A stretch of 64,000 bases of DNA from Pelobates cultripes (GCA_933207985.1 OW240916.1:266441566-266505565), one strand, 5' to 3'; shown: positions 1 to 9,985, counted from the first letter of the stretch. Translations and numbers: made by a program. Notes: generated by a model not told the origin, from the sequence alone.

Positions 1-230
1 AATACTATTTAGCAGTTTAGCACCCAAAAAATTTTAAGTTTTAAAACTGCAATGTAACAGCAGTATTTGACTCTCAGATATGAAGTGCACCCCACTAATG
101 TACTATCCCACTAATGTACTACTTAGCACCAAAATAATTTTACTTTTTAAAACTCAAATGTAACTGCGGTATTTGAAGCTTCTATTTGACTCTCAGATAT
201 GAAGTGTACCCTACTAATGTACTAGTTTGA
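1..230. repeat. Direct duplication of ~115 bp
   Basis: Two imperfect head-to-tail copies (about 2-105 and 106-230). Both contain the same order of words: a TTTTAAAACT stretch, ATGTAAC, GTATTTGA, GACTCTCAGATATGAAGTG and a closing CTAATGTACTA. The first copy may continue left of the window. No family is recognised and no coding potential is seen. Confidence 0.6.
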
Positions 231-317
231 AGAATTCTTTCCTAAGCTGTCCCTATCAGTGGCAGCATCCTCTCCCCACACTAATAAGACCTCATGTGCG
301 TGCGGCGCTACGCGACT

Positions 318-594
318 CCAGCTTATATATAGAAGCTGGGTCACATGCTGCACTGGCCAATCACAGCCATGCCATTAGTAGATTAGTAGGCATGGCTGTG
401 ATGGCTTCTAAGGGCACACAAGTCAAACGCTTGTTGATTGGCGGCCCTGCAGCCTTTCAAAACGCACCATTAAATCGCCGAACACCGAACTCCAACTCGA
501 ACATACAGTGATATGTCCGTGTTCGGGTCCGGGTCCAAAAAATGTAATGTTTGGTACGAACCCGAACTTTACAGTCCAGGTTCACTCAACTCTA
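318..594 (+). mobile_element. hAT-like non-autonomous element, right part (TAGAGTTGA family)
   Basis: This stretch is closely similar to 36950-37213, the right part of a complete element at 36030-37213. Shared words include the AGAAGCTGGGTCAC / AGAGGCTGGGTCAC start, the CATGGCTGTGATGGCTTCTAAGGGCACA block, TCGCCGAAC and the GTGATATGTCCGTGTTCGGG block. It ends in TCAACTCTA, the same terminal repeat as the complete copy. The left end and its target duplication are not identifiable, so it is probably truncated. A short open frame across it is a chance frame. Confidence 0.7.
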
Positions 595-1140
595 CTTTTG
601 ATAAATTGAAGCAAAAATTTAACCTCTCTCAAAAAATCATGAACAGGTGGTACATGGTGCCTGTAAGGAGGATCTCCCCTTCTAATTCTCCAGTTTGTTG
701 GAGATGTTTACATCAGGAGGGAAACGTATCATATATGGTGGAATTTTCCTAGAATAGTTCAATTTTGGGACTTAGTATTTAAAACTGTAAAGGATATTAT
801 TGGAAGACCGTTGATTAAAAAAAACCAGAAACTTCTCTGGTAAATATAAATAGTACAGTAGGTGTTAAAAAAAACATGATATTTTGATTACCCATTGCTT
901 AATGGCAGCAAAAATATTAATTGCTCAACACTGGAAGCAAGTAATTATTCCAACAAAAGCATTTTTCATAAAACAATAATTTTATCAATTGGAGATGGAA
1001 AAAAACATGCTACTTTACAATTATCACTCGGGATATAGATTTTCATCCATTTATAGAGAACTAATAGAAAAGGTTACTGCCCTTTATATTGAGCCCTAAA
1101 ATGAGCATGTTTTTCTCTAATACATTGGGAATAATACAAG
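595..1140 (+). pseudogene. L1/Tx1-like LINE ORF2, C-terminal fragment
   Basis: Translation of about 600-760 gives a segment resembling the region after the reverse transcriptase of L1/Tx1 LINEs: a RWYMVPVR motif, then CWRC followed by a short spacer and a W-rich stretch, which is the usual Cys-rich part of these proteins. Downstream the similarity fades among stops, and the tail to about 1140 is AT-rich. The hAT fragment ends directly at its left edge, so the LINE was probably the target of that insertion, but the left half of the LINE is not in view. It is non-functional. Confidence 0.6.
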
Positions 1141-1201
1141 TTAAAGTAGTAATCGGTCTCGCAGTCGCAGTGTTCGTCTTAGTGATTGTTTGTTTAACAC
1201 C

Positions 1202-1880
1202 TTAAAGGACCACTCTAGGCACCCAGACCACTTCAGCTTAAAGGACCACTATAGTGCCAGGAAAACATACTCGTTTTCCTGTCACTATAGTGCCCTGAGG
1301 GTGCCCCCACCCTCAGGGACCCCCTCCCGCCCGTCTCTGGAAGGGGGAAAGGGTTAAAAACTTACCTTTTTCCAGCGCTGGGCGGAGAGCTCTCCTCCTT
1401 CTCTCCTCCTCCGTTCCTCCTCCTGGGCTGAATGCGCACGCGCGGCTGAGCGCACGCGCGGCAAGAGATGTGCGCGCATTCAGCCCCTCGCATAGGAAAG
1501 CATTTACAATGCTTTTATGGATTTGCCAGTGAGTGCTCACTGTGAAAATTCAGTGAGAAGTTAATTTGTTTCTAAAGTGGGCTGTCAATGAGACAGCCAC
1601 CAGAGAGTGATAGGGGAAGGGGCTACTCTGAATCTCGTTATGTTTATAAAAAATGTAAGTTAAATCTCTAGAGCAGGACCTGTGACCACTTCATTAAGCT
1701 GCTGAAGTGGCTTGGGTGCCTGAGGTCCCTAACTCCCTAAGGACACATGACATGTGTGACATGTCATGACCTCTTTATTCCAGAAGTTTGTCCTTATGGG
1801 TTAATGAAGTGGTCTGGGTGCCAGGTCCTTCTAGGGTTAACCCATTTTTATAAAACATAGCAGTTTCTGGGATTTGTCCT
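1202..1880. mobile_element. Stacked TTAA-flanked hairpin MITEs
   Basis: The block starts TTAA-AGGACCAC and carries the two end signatures of the family seen also at 38560, 46083, 59170 and 63669: a hairpin around CACCCAGACCACTTCAGCTT and a second around CACTATAGTGCC with its complement. At 1238-1241 a second copy begins at the TTAA in the loop of the first copy's hairpin; the other half of that hairpin reappears at about 1801-1825. Near 1727-1803 lies a smaller palindromic unit with ends CCCTAAGGACA and TGTCCTTATGGG, also bounded by TTAA-like sequence. TTAA target duplication is typical of piggyBac-type elements. No transposase is encoded. An open frame at 1313-1540 is a chance frame in the GC-rich interior. 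Confidence 0.75.
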
Positions 1881-1958
1881 ACTATAAATCACACCTACAC
1901 GAAGTTACTGTGTGATACTACCCTGTTCTAGCCCAAACGGGACTCTATGTTTGCCTCA

Positions 1959-2279
1959 CTAACTTTTTATTAGGCTAGATTTTATGCTATCCTTCACATA
2001 CAAGGCCACCCCTCCCCCTTTCTTGCCTTCCCTATCTTTCCTATATAAAGAGTACCCTGGTATTGCTATGTCCCAGTCATTTTTCTCATTGTACCATGTC
2101 TCAGTAACAGCGACTAAATCTACTCTATCAGTTGCCATTATTGCCACAAGTTCATGGATCTTATTCCCTAAACTGTGAGCATTTGTAGACATGACTCTAA
2201 GCTTATAATTTTTTAACACACTTGCTACAGGCACCTTCTGTCCTTGTTTTGGGGGACAATTGGATTGATGTTTTATCAC
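1959..2279 (-). pseudogene. CR1-like LINE ORF2, start of the endonuclease domain
   Basis: The minus-strand frame (106 codons) contains a typical CR1/L2 apurinic endonuclease start: a STNAHSLGNKIHEL motif (family TNARSL), then DRVDLVAVTETW with the catalytic ET, and a KKGGGVALYV motif. In the family this nuclease nicks the target for target-primed reverse transcription. The frame stops after about 100 residues; the rest of ORF2 (reverse transcriptase) is missing to the left, where TTAA MITE sequence begins. It continues the same LINE as the ORF1 pieces at 2295-2509 and 3458-4345. It is a fragment, not a working gene. Confidence 0.85.
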
Positions 2280-2294
2280 CCTTTTGCCCCCCCC

Positions 2295-2509
2295 TCCTAG
2301 TTTAAATACATCCTAGCAAAACCTCTGAACTGCTCACTGAGAACATTTGTTCCCTTTGAGAAAGATGCAAACCATCTTTTTTGTACAGCTTATCTCCATT
2401 CCAAACAGAGCTACCATGAGAAATAAAGCCAAATCCTTGCTCCCCGACATTCCATTCACCAAGCCACAAATTAAAAGTCCCTACACGCGATCCGCTTCGT
2501 CGCTCTGAG
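2295..2509 (-). pseudogene. CR1-like LINE ORF1, C-terminal end
   Basis: Read on the minus strand this piece gives the end of the ORF1 esterase-like domain, with a GLHLSQ motif (family DGLHL) preceded by a WNGDKLYKK stretch. It joins in order to the ORF1 part at 3458-4345 once the hAT element at 2510-3449 is removed, although the reading frame is not preserved across the join. TTAAAC-rich linker sequence then leads to ORF2 at 2279. Confidence 0.7.
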
Positions 2510-3449
2510 CAGTGGCGCAGGCTTGGTTGTCAGCACCCGCAAGGCAAGTAATTTGCGCCCCTAACCTGTGGATTTTTTTATCTATACACATTGCATTTTA
2601 CTGCCCCCCATCCCCTCCCCCTAAAAAAAATCTCCTTATTACAATACATGAACATATTGATTTACTGCCCCCACCCCCTCCCCCTAAAAATACATTTCCA
2701 CCATTACAACTTATTTTGCAGATTTTTTTGTTATATACACAATTAACACATTGCATTTACTGCCCACTCCTCCTAAAACTATAATTTACTTTACAGTCAA
2801 TATAAAAAAAAATAAAAAAAAAATACTTACACTTCTCTGAACACTTTCTCTGAAGATACCGGCAGCTGCTCTCTCAGGATGCTCGGCTAGGAGAAAGGGT
2901 GTGAGGGTGTTCCCGGCATCCTTCAGGTGGAGGCTATGCGCATGCGCTGTTACCGGCCGTGACTCATTTCATGATGTCACGGTATGCGCTTGCGCATGGG
3001 AGGTCAGAAGGAGGAGCCACCGACCGAGCCAGTCTGTCCTACACTATGCGGCAATGCCGGCCGCATAGTGAAGGATCGGAATTTTGTAGCCACGGCCGGC
3101 GGGGCTCAAGAGAGGCAGCTGCTTTGGTGGCCCCTTAGGAAGAACTGGGCCGGGGCAGCTGCCTTTAGCCCTGCGTTAAAGACGGCCCAGCGGCCGTTTT
3201 TAACATGCTTTAGGGCGGCCTGGGGGGCAATTGCCTCCCTGCCCCCCGGCCCAGCCCGCCCCTGCCTGGCACCCCCCCCTCCACAGTGGGCGGCGACCCG
3301 GCGGCTCGGATCGGATTCGCACAGCCAGCACTGCAGAGAGAGTGAGTGAGCCAGGCAGGGGCAGAGAGCTGTGAGTGCGAGCGTGCCCCCCCCCAGATGT
3401 TGCGCCCGGTGCGGCCAGCCCCCCCTGCACCCCTCATGCTACGCCTCTG
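2510..3449. mobile_element. Non-autonomous hAT element inserted in CR1 ORF1
   Basis: The left end reads CAGTGGCGCAGGC and the right end, reversed, CAGAGGCGTAGCATG, a terminal repeat of hAT type. It is flanked by 8-bp near-identical duplications, GCTCTGAG (2502-2509) and GTTCTGAG (3450-3457). The interior is a C-rich and A-rich left half (2560-2830) and a GC-rich right half. No transposase frame is seen; long open frames at 2984-3430 are chance frames in GC-rich DNA. The insertion splits the CR1 ORF1. Confidence 0.85.
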
Positions 3450-3457
3450 GTTCTGAG

Positions 3458-4345
3458 TGTTATGCACAGGCAGAACTTTAGAGAATGACAGTGTGGAAGC
3501 AACCTGCCGTATATCATTGGCAAAAACACTAAAAACTTCCTTAACCTCTAAAAACCTCATTGCAAGCCAAGTCATTTGTCCCTAGATGGACAAGTACATC
3601 CAATTCCCCTTCCTGCTTTGCTTGCTTAACAATATTACAGATACGTCTCCTGTCTCTGTGAGCAGTAGTTCCGGGAAGACACCTCACAAGACCACCATTG
3701 TCCATCTCCACACCTCTTATAATGGAATCACCCAACAACAACTGCTTTCTATTAGGCCTCACCATAGTCTCCAAGCCAGTCTCCACAACACCACTAGTCT
3801 CAGTGCCTCTCTCCACAACAACCCTAGCCTCAGTGCCTCTCTCCACAACACCACTAGCCTCAGTGCCTCTCTCCACAACATCACTATCCTCAGTGACTCT
3901 CCACAACACCACTAGTCTTAGTGCCTCTCTCCACAACACCACTAGTCTTAGTGCCTCTCTCCACAACACCACTAGTCTTAGTGCCTCTCTCCACAACACC
4001 ACTAGCCTCAGTGCCTCTCTCCACAACACCATTACACTCTGAAAGTGCAGAAAATGAATTATGAAGAGCAACAGACTGTGCAAAATGCCTTTTATCCACA
4101 ACTCTAAGTCTACCAGATCCTACAGTAATCCATCTGTCTTTCCTAGCATGTCTCTGCGGCAGTGGCTTTGCAGCAGTTCCAGTCTGAGTTTCTTCACCAG
4201 ATAATTTACAAATCTCAGACTTCAAAAATACAATCTCCTGCCACAAGATAGAGAACTGTCTACAGATTAGACAACAACCAAACCTCCAAAAAGTGGAATG
4301 TGAAACAAATGCATAGCAATTGTTACACTGAACTAAGCCTGCCAT
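3458..4345 (-). pseudogene. CR1-like LINE ORF1 (zinc-finger and SGNH esterase-like)
   Basis: Minus-strand frames begin MAGLVQCNNCYAFVS at 4345, with several Cys pairs (CNNC, CCLIC) that fit the N-terminal Cys-rich finger of CR1 ORF1 proteins. After a linker and a stretch of 10-residue repeats (see the 30-bp array) comes an SGNH esterase start, LLLGDSIIRGV, and then VHLGTNDLA, the two most typical blocks of this domain. The end, SKVLPVHNT, lies at about 3470-3510. ORF1 proteins of this clade bind nucleic acid and may act on lipids; that is family knowledge. The frame changes inside the repeat array, and the hAT at 2510-3449 removes the C-terminus. The start was chosen at the methionine that precedes the Cys-rich block. 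Confidence 0.85.
3778..4034. repeat. 30-bp tandem repeat inside CR1 ORF1, about 9 copies
   Basis: The unit reads CTCCACAACACCACTAGTCT CAGTGCCTCT with variants (GTC/GCC, CTTA/CTCA). On the minus strand it codes for a 10-residue unit, VVERGTEASG. The unit length is a multiple of three, so copies can be gained or lost without breaking the ORF1 frame. One unit near 3886-3900 has lost 2 bp, which does break the frame in this copy. Confidence 0.9.
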
Positions 4346-5100
4346 TCCAATTATGAGAATAATTTAAATCTAACAAATCTTAACTTTTTTCTTTATCCTC
4401 CTGAATACCTCAGATTACCTCCAGGTTATCTCCAGAATATCTCCAACTACACACTTAGAAACAGCACTCTCCAGAATATTTCCAACTACACACTTAGAAA
4501 CAGCACTCTCCAGAATATCTCCAACTACACACTTAGAAACAGCACTCTCCAGAATATCTCCAACTACACACTTAGAAACAGCACTCTCCAGAATATCTCC
4601 AACTACACACTTAGAAACAGCACTCTCCAGGATATCTCCAACTACACACTTAGAAACAGCACTCTTCAGAATATCTCCAACCACACACTTAGAAACAGCA
4701 CTCTCCAGAATATCTCCAACTACACACTTAGAAACAGCACTTAGAAGTAGCACCAAGCTATATTAGACAAGCTAATGACACCAGGCCTTATATAACTCCT
4801 AAAATCACCGCCCACTAGGAATGTTTAACACCTGGGTAGGCCTCTGCTTATTTGAAAACAATAGCTAATTAACCAGCAATCAACAGCAAGTAACTAGCTT
4901 AATCAAATCAAATGCCTTATAATTACCAACAGGAATTCAAACCTTGTGCAATCAGTGACCTTTTCCTACAGATGAATCTTACCTGTAACAGTAGAAAAGA
5001 AAGCTCTTAACACAACTCTTAGACAGTTGAAGCTTCTGTAAAACTCTCCAGAATATCTCCAACTACACACTTAGAAACAGCACTTTGAAGTAGCACCAAG
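4346..5100 (-). promoter_or_regulatory. 5' region of the CR1-like LINE
   Basis: This non-coding stretch lies directly upstream of the ORF1 start on the minus strand. It holds the 39-bp repeat array at 4428-4742 and then about 300 bp of single-copy sequence. At 5043-5096 one more 39-bp unit is followed by the same CACTT-GAAGTAGCACCAAGCTA sequence found after the array at 4733-4760. It is inferred to be the LINE 5' UTR or promoter region from its position; no promoter motif was identified. The upstream boundary near 5100 is uncertain, since a PLE end starts there. Confidence 0.5.
4428..4742. repeat. 39-bp tandem repeat, 8 copies
   Basis: The unit contains CTCTCCAGAATATCTCC and AACTACACACTTAGAAACAG. 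Eight nearly identical copies follow each other, differing by single bases. Its length is a multiple of three and the minus strand is open throughout (13-residue unit SAVSKCVVGDILE), but no known protein fits, so coding is doubtful. A ninth isolated copy lies at 5043-5081. Confidence 0.95.
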
Positions 5101-5108
5101 CTAAGTAG

Positions 5109-5151
5109 CTCGACGCGCATTTCAGCAGTAAATCCTGCCTTTGTCATGAGC
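5109..5151 (-). ncRNA. Degenerate hammerhead ribozyme-like motif (PLE)
   Basis: On the minus strand the order is CTCATGA, then a stem GGCAG-loop-CTGC, then GAAA, then TGCGCGTC. This matches the hammerhead layout CTGANGA - stem II - GAAA - stem III. One core base (G to C in CTGATGA) is changed, which should inactivate it. PLEs are known to carry hammerheads near their ends. The call is by pattern only. Confidence 0.45.
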
Positions 5152-5186
5152 AAATGCCTTTGTAATAGGCAATCGTAATCAGCGGA

Positions 5187-5650
5187 AGGCAGTAAATTAA
5201 AATCTGCGGCTAGACATGAAAAGTGCTGCAGTTGGATTTAATGTTGCTTATGACAAGCTATCTAATGATCGTTATCAGTGATCTTAGCCGCTCCTTCAAT
5301 ATGGTGATACACCCCTATATATGTCACAGTGGGGTGTTAGAAAGTGAACACATTTCCATAGAAAGTAGCAAAAATCAGACAAATATAAGAATAGAGACTC
5401 GAATGAAAGTACGGCTAGGTATGAAAAGTGCTGCCGCTGTGTATAATGTAAGACTTAACAGACTGTCCAGTAGGTGATCGTTATCAGTGGAATACAGTAA
5501 ATTAGAATCTACGGCTAGGTATGAAAAGTGCTGCTGCTGGATTTAATGTTGCACTTGACAGACTATCTAATGAATGATCATTATCAGTGATCTCAGCCAT
5601 TCCTTCAATGTGGTGACGCACTCCTACATATGTCATAGTGGATATAAAAG
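5187..5650. repeat. Imperfect tandem units in PLE 3' region
   Basis: Three related units (about 5187-5345, 5400-5490 and 5490-5645) share AGTAAATTA-AATCT, GCGGCTAG-ATGAAAAGTGCTG, the TTTAATGTTGC word, ATCGTTATCAGTG and GTGATACACCCC / GTGACGCACTCC. The middle unit is shortened. They lie between the GIY-YIG frame and the hammerhead-like end and may be remnants of the tandem (pseudo-LTR) arrangement common in PLEs. Confidence 0.65.
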
Positions 5651-5978
5651 TTGCTGTCACAAAAATAATAATAATCCTTTTATCATCCCAGGAGAGTATT
5701 CCTATAAATATATAAATATATATCAACCAATTTTCTTTTGTAATGTCCACTTGGTTAACTATAATTGGATTCCAACAGAAAAGAATGGACACTGGATAGA
5801 AAGGTTCCAATGGTGAGATCTGTATTTAGAAAAAAGACCCAATATTAGTTAAAAGGTCTATGTACAGAAAAAGAAACCCTGATTTAACCATAGTGGATGA
5901 AGCGTTTTTAATTTATATACCCACATACACTCCCTTTTTCTCAAAAATTTGTCGAAGTCTCTGTGTCTCTGGTCTCGC

Positions 5979-6474
5979 TTAACCAGCTCTAGGCCACAGG
6001 ATATTAGAACTTTGGGATTCCCCCATGGTTTTAAGATGTCTCGAAATAGGTGTTTCTACTCGATTCTTGGGAGACCTCACGTGCTCTTTTATTCTCTCCT
6101 TAAAGGGGCGAAAGGTCTTACCCACATATTTCATGTTACATCTACATGATATTGGGTATATCAAGCCCGCCCATATCATAATTAAAGAAGTGCTTGACTG
6201 TGAAGGTTTGATTACCCTCACTGTCAGTCAACTTTTTTGAGTTCCGTTGGATGTGTTTGCATGCCACACATCTCCCACATTGAAAGGTGCCAAGAGGGGG
6301 AGTGCCCAGCCATATCTTAGTGGGGCATGTCTTAGGTTGTAGATGACTTGGGACTAACATGTCCCTGAAGTTCCTGCCCCTTCTAGAAGTGATATTCACC
6401 CCTGGGAAAAGGACCTCTCTCAGATGGATGTCATTCGTCAGGATTGGCCAAAATCTTTGGATACACTTTTGCAC
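5979..6474 (-). pseudogene. PLE GIY-YIG endonuclease domain
   Basis: The frame 6221-5979 contains LIYPISCRCNMKYVGKT followed by R-P-x-K-E-R-I-K-E-H, the GIY-YIG core of PLEs (Y-x-C-x-C, YVGKT, then R and H). An upstream Cys-containing stretch (CGRCVACKH, in the overlapping frame near 6275-6240) is the linker zinc-binding motif typical of the family. In intact elements this nuclease opens the target site. A frame change near 6230 separates the CxxC linker from the nuclease core. Confidence 0.85.
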
Positions 6475-6554
6475 CTCATTCTAACCTGCATCGTATGTTG
6501 CAATCATACGGATAGTTTTATTTTTGTTTTTATTCTCAGACATTGGGCGGTCCT

Positions 6555-7240
6555 TTAACAGAACATTTCTTTCAGCCTCCAACGCCCTCCTGTTAGGCAC
6601 TTATTCGGGTAGCCCTTTTCTCTGAATTGTTGTTTGAGTGTCCGAGTTTTCCATTTGAAATCAATGATATCACTGCAGTTTCTCCGCAGTCTGAGATACT
6701 GTCCTACTGGGATACCACATCCCAGTGAGCTCAGATGGTAACTGTCCCAACATAGGAGGGAGTTGGAGGCAGAGGGTTTCCTAAACAAGGTGGTAGAGAG
6801 AGAACATTCATTAGTGATTGTAGTAGTGAGGCCCAAGAAGTTTAAAGAGGTACCTCCAAACTCAGTAAATCTGAGGTTCTCCTCATTAATGTTCCTGATG
6901 GACACAAATTCAGTGAACTCTACTAGGGTACCCTGCCACACAACCAACATATCATTGATACAGTGATGTCATAAATTAATTTTCGAGGTGTATCTTGACA
7001 GAGATTCCAACTTCCACAGCTGTTCCTCCCACCAACCCAGGTGGAGATTGGCATACGATGGGGCACAATCCGTGCCCATCACATTGCCCCTGGTTTGGTG
7101 GTTGAACTTATTATGGAATAGGAAGTAGTTGTGTGACAGGATAAACCCCAGAAGTTTTAACAGAAAAGCTGTCTGAGTCTGATACTCGATTCCTCTCTGG
7201 TTTAAGAAGTGTTCGACATGTTTAACACCTCTGTCGTGTG
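6555..7240 (-). pseudogene. PLE reverse transcriptase, C-terminal half
   Basis: Minus-strand translation shows MGTDCAPSYANLHLG at about 7090-7045, a hallmark PLE RT block. About 30 residues later comes a degraded catalytic box, CINDMLVVWQG where YIDDMLVVW is expected, so the active-site YxDD has been lost. Further on are FLGLTTTI, TTLFRKPSASNSLL and IPVGQYLRLRRNCS, the conserved thumb-region motifs of PLEs. The enzyme copies PLE RNA into DNA in intact relatives. Stops and frame changes lie between about 6960 and 7060 and after 6555. The downstream GIY-YIG domain belongs to the same protein. Confidence 0.85.
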
Positions 7241-7392
7241 GGATGTTGCTTTGCCATTATATTTGGAGAGCTTATTCAACAATTTTAAATAGAGGCTGTA
7301 AATTGCTAATGCTGGCTCTCCCAATTACCAATAACACTTGCTAGAACCAGCATCAAAGGAAAGAAAATTACAAACAAACAAAAAAAAGAAGT

Positions 7393-7545
7393 AACAGGGT
7401 ATTTCAAATTTAAGGCCAAAATAGTAAGCTGGAAAAAATTGCCAAATTAGATATACTTCCAGTTTGCCTCCCTTTGCCTTAAATTTGGAATTCACATTGT
7501 CTTCCTGACAATTCTCATGTTAGTTAATAACACAGCAAGTGGATT
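7393..7545. mobile_element. Degenerate MITE related to 20378-20530
   Basis: Shares TTTCAAATTTAAGGCCAAA-TAG, GCTGGAA, CCTTAAATTTGGAATTCAC and ATTCTCATGTTAGTTAATAAC with the better copy at 20378-20530. The terminal repeat is poorly preserved. Non-coding. Confidence 0.45.
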
Positions 7546-8150
7546 TCTAAAGACTATTTTTGGCATTTGGATACATAATAACCCTTTTAAAAAAAGGTTC
7601 TGTAATGTTAGCATATTAGCAGAAATACAACGTATGTCACATACTTGAGATAAATAGGTAAATATAAATATTTAAATACACTGTTTATGGGTATTAATAA
7701 AGAATCTGTGCAAGGATGGAATGCCCTACTAATTTACCAGTATGGCCTCTACATAACTGTATGAAAGGTCTATAAACCTCACAGACTGTATTGAAATGTA
7801 AAAAAAAATCATCCTTTTTTTGTATTTTTCTTTTTATATTATCTCATCACTTATCTCACATTCCTTTGAGAATGTTAAAGAAATGATTTATTTATCAGAG
7901 CTCCATGGACTAAGAATGTAAAATTTCAGGAGTCTTTAACATAAGTCAGTATTTACTTTTACTTTTCATGTAAATGTGGGAAAGTCAAAATATGGATATT
8001 CACATAGTTCTTTAAATATATATGATTTGTGCCTCGGGCCTGTTTAATCTCTAAATATGATAATATGATCAGATAATATCTTCAGTCAGAAATCTCTAAC
8101 ATAAACATATTTCTATAACGTTAACAACCATAAAGCATGACATCACTGTT
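7546..8150. other. Unannotated AT-rich DNA
   Basis: No gene, repeat family or structure was recognised in this stretch. It is AT-rich with stops in all frames. Confidence 0.5.
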
Positions 8151-9606
8151 CTGCATGTTTTTTTTTTTTTTATATTCTTTATTTTTGTTGTGCTACGAAT
8201 AACAAACAGACTTGGCATGACACATCTCCAGATTGAATGAAAACATGCAATATTACATTGGAACATGTGATTTTACATTACATTGGAAATACTAGACATG
8301 TCAGGAGTTAAGCACATTTTTTAAAGGAAATAAGACAATGTGAGTGTGGTTTGCTAGTCAGGGTTAAAATAGAATAAATTATTTGTTCAGTTAGGCATAC
8401 TAACTAATTGAGAGAACAGGAAAAAGACCACTGGAACTAGATATTTGGCTCTGCTGTAGAATAGCAAGAATTAGTAACATGTGGAAGGTTAGCGGCGGCG
8501 AGTGGCCTCCATGTTTCATCTAGGGGGTGCTAACCCCAGGTGGACAACATTGAACTAAGATAAATAATCAGCTCTGGGAAGAGGCATATTGTCAGGAACC
8601 TATTGTAGACATAAGTAAGACCGATAAAGACAACAGGTCAAAATAAAACAAAAGTGTGCAGAACATAAGGTGGGTGCAGATGTCACAGTGACACTTCTAT
8701 GTATCTGTAGGTCACCTCTCAGCTAAGGCTCAGTGATCAGCCTACTCCTGTGCTTGACAGTCCTGAAATATATTTAAATAGTCCACCAAGGTATTCAATA
8801 TCTTCGTACCAAGTAAGGGCCCACCTCCAGCACCAGGCTTGATACAGGGTCTTCCTCCCCCTAGTACAGACCCCTAAGCTTTCCGAGGGAACATGTCAGG
8901 AGAACCTAGTGGCCCTTCGCCGTTTACAAGTAACGAGCATCCTTCTAGGTAGGTGGTGTTGTAGATTCAAGCACTGAGCAGCATTCAGCTCTTACGGGCC
9001 CTTGATGGGTAAGACAGGTGTGGGACATGTTGCTTTGTCCGACAAGCCTCTCTCAGATGCTGATGTGGTGAGGTAGCTAATCGTTCTTCCAGCTGAGCCC
9101 AAAAGCCTGTAAATATTGCCTCCAGTCTCTGTGTGAAGCACCCGTTAGGGTCAGACTGTTCCCTGCCTTCGACGTGTAGTGTTGCAGAAGAAGGCCCGTA
9201 CGCCAGCTTAGGTTGCTTATCATTCAGGCAGTTAGTGGCAGCCATCCTCTGCAACAAGAGAAACAGCGTGGGACAGTCCAGCAGGGACCGGGATAAACCC
9301 CACCGGTCCAAAGATGGGGGGGAGGATAGCACTGTATAGACTCCACACAGTCAGCTGTAGAACTTAGAGAGCAGCTGTCTCTCGAAGTAAGCATGTCAGG
9401 CAATCCGGTCACGGAGACACTTCGTGAAGGTATCCCATGAAAGACTGTCACCTCTATAGTAAGAATATTGCTTAATTGCGGTCAGATTAATGTATAGGCT
9501 TGGGATATTCCCGATTTTTAAGCGCCAGACGTGGGAGCTCTCACAGCACAGGTCCGCTCTCGCAGGTCCGCTTACCAGTCAGGTTCAACCCCCTGCATGT
9601 TTTTTT
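8151..9606 (-). mobile_element. Unidentified poly(A) retroposon with 14-bp target duplication
   Basis: The same 14-mer, CTGCATGTTTTTTT, lies at 8151-8164 and 9593-9606. A run of T follows the left copy, which is a poly(A) tail on the minus strand. This is the signature of target-primed retroposition of a minus-oriented RNA of about 1.43 kb. The only notable frame (9332-8985, 115 codons, internal MAATNCLND) resembles nothing I can name with confidence; a decayed L1-type ORF1 is possible. Other options are a processed pseudogene or a LINE-mobilised non-autonomous element. Confidence 0.75.
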
Positions 9607-9985
9607 CTTGTTATATATATGTAACTATGTTACCAGATGTAAAACAAATATTTAAAGCATTAACAAATGGGTACTAAACCTCTAACTGTTTTGTTTAACT
9701 GTACCGTACTTACATAAAAGCACAAATTTTATTATATGGGTATATTTTTAGAAGGCTAAATTCCTGGAAATACCATCAGGGTTTTTGCAAAAACCCATAA
9801 TCATGGCATTTGTAGATTTATAGAAAAATGAGATTACATTGTTTGGTGCTTGTGTATTTGACTTTGGCAGCTAGAACTTCCCAACCCAGAGTCTCTTCTT
9901 TCTGGTAGTACGATGGATATGAAAAAGGAGATGCAGGGAAGCAGCGCCTGTGGTGGTGTTTCTCAAATCCGAAGCAATATTAAGG
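9607..9985. other. Unannotated
   Basis: AT-rich intergenic sequence. Nothing recognised. Confidence 0.5.

Larger units (their letters stand above)
5100..7250 (-). mobile_element. Penelope-like element (PLE), 5'-truncated and decayed
   Basis: On the minus strand the order is reverse transcriptase (7240-6555), GIY-YIG endonuclease (6474-5979) and a 3' non-coding region with tandem units (5650-5180) ending in a hammerhead-like motif (5151-5109). This order is diagnostic for PLEs. The 5' part of the element, before the central RT blocks, is missing. Several frameshifts and stops show it is inactive. The edges at about 5100 and 7250 are by eye; no target duplication was found. Confidence 0.85.

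Noticed and set aside
1313..1540. A small Arg-rich protein
   Set aside because: It is a translation of the GC-rich middle of a TTAA MITE.
2984..3575. Overlapping frames of about 120 codons on both strands
   Set aside because: They lie across a GC-rich hAT interior and its border with CR1; they are chance frames.
4415..4756. A 113-codon repeat protein
   Set aside because: The frame is open only because the 39-bp unit is a multiple of three; it lies in a LINE 5' region and lacks a known domain.
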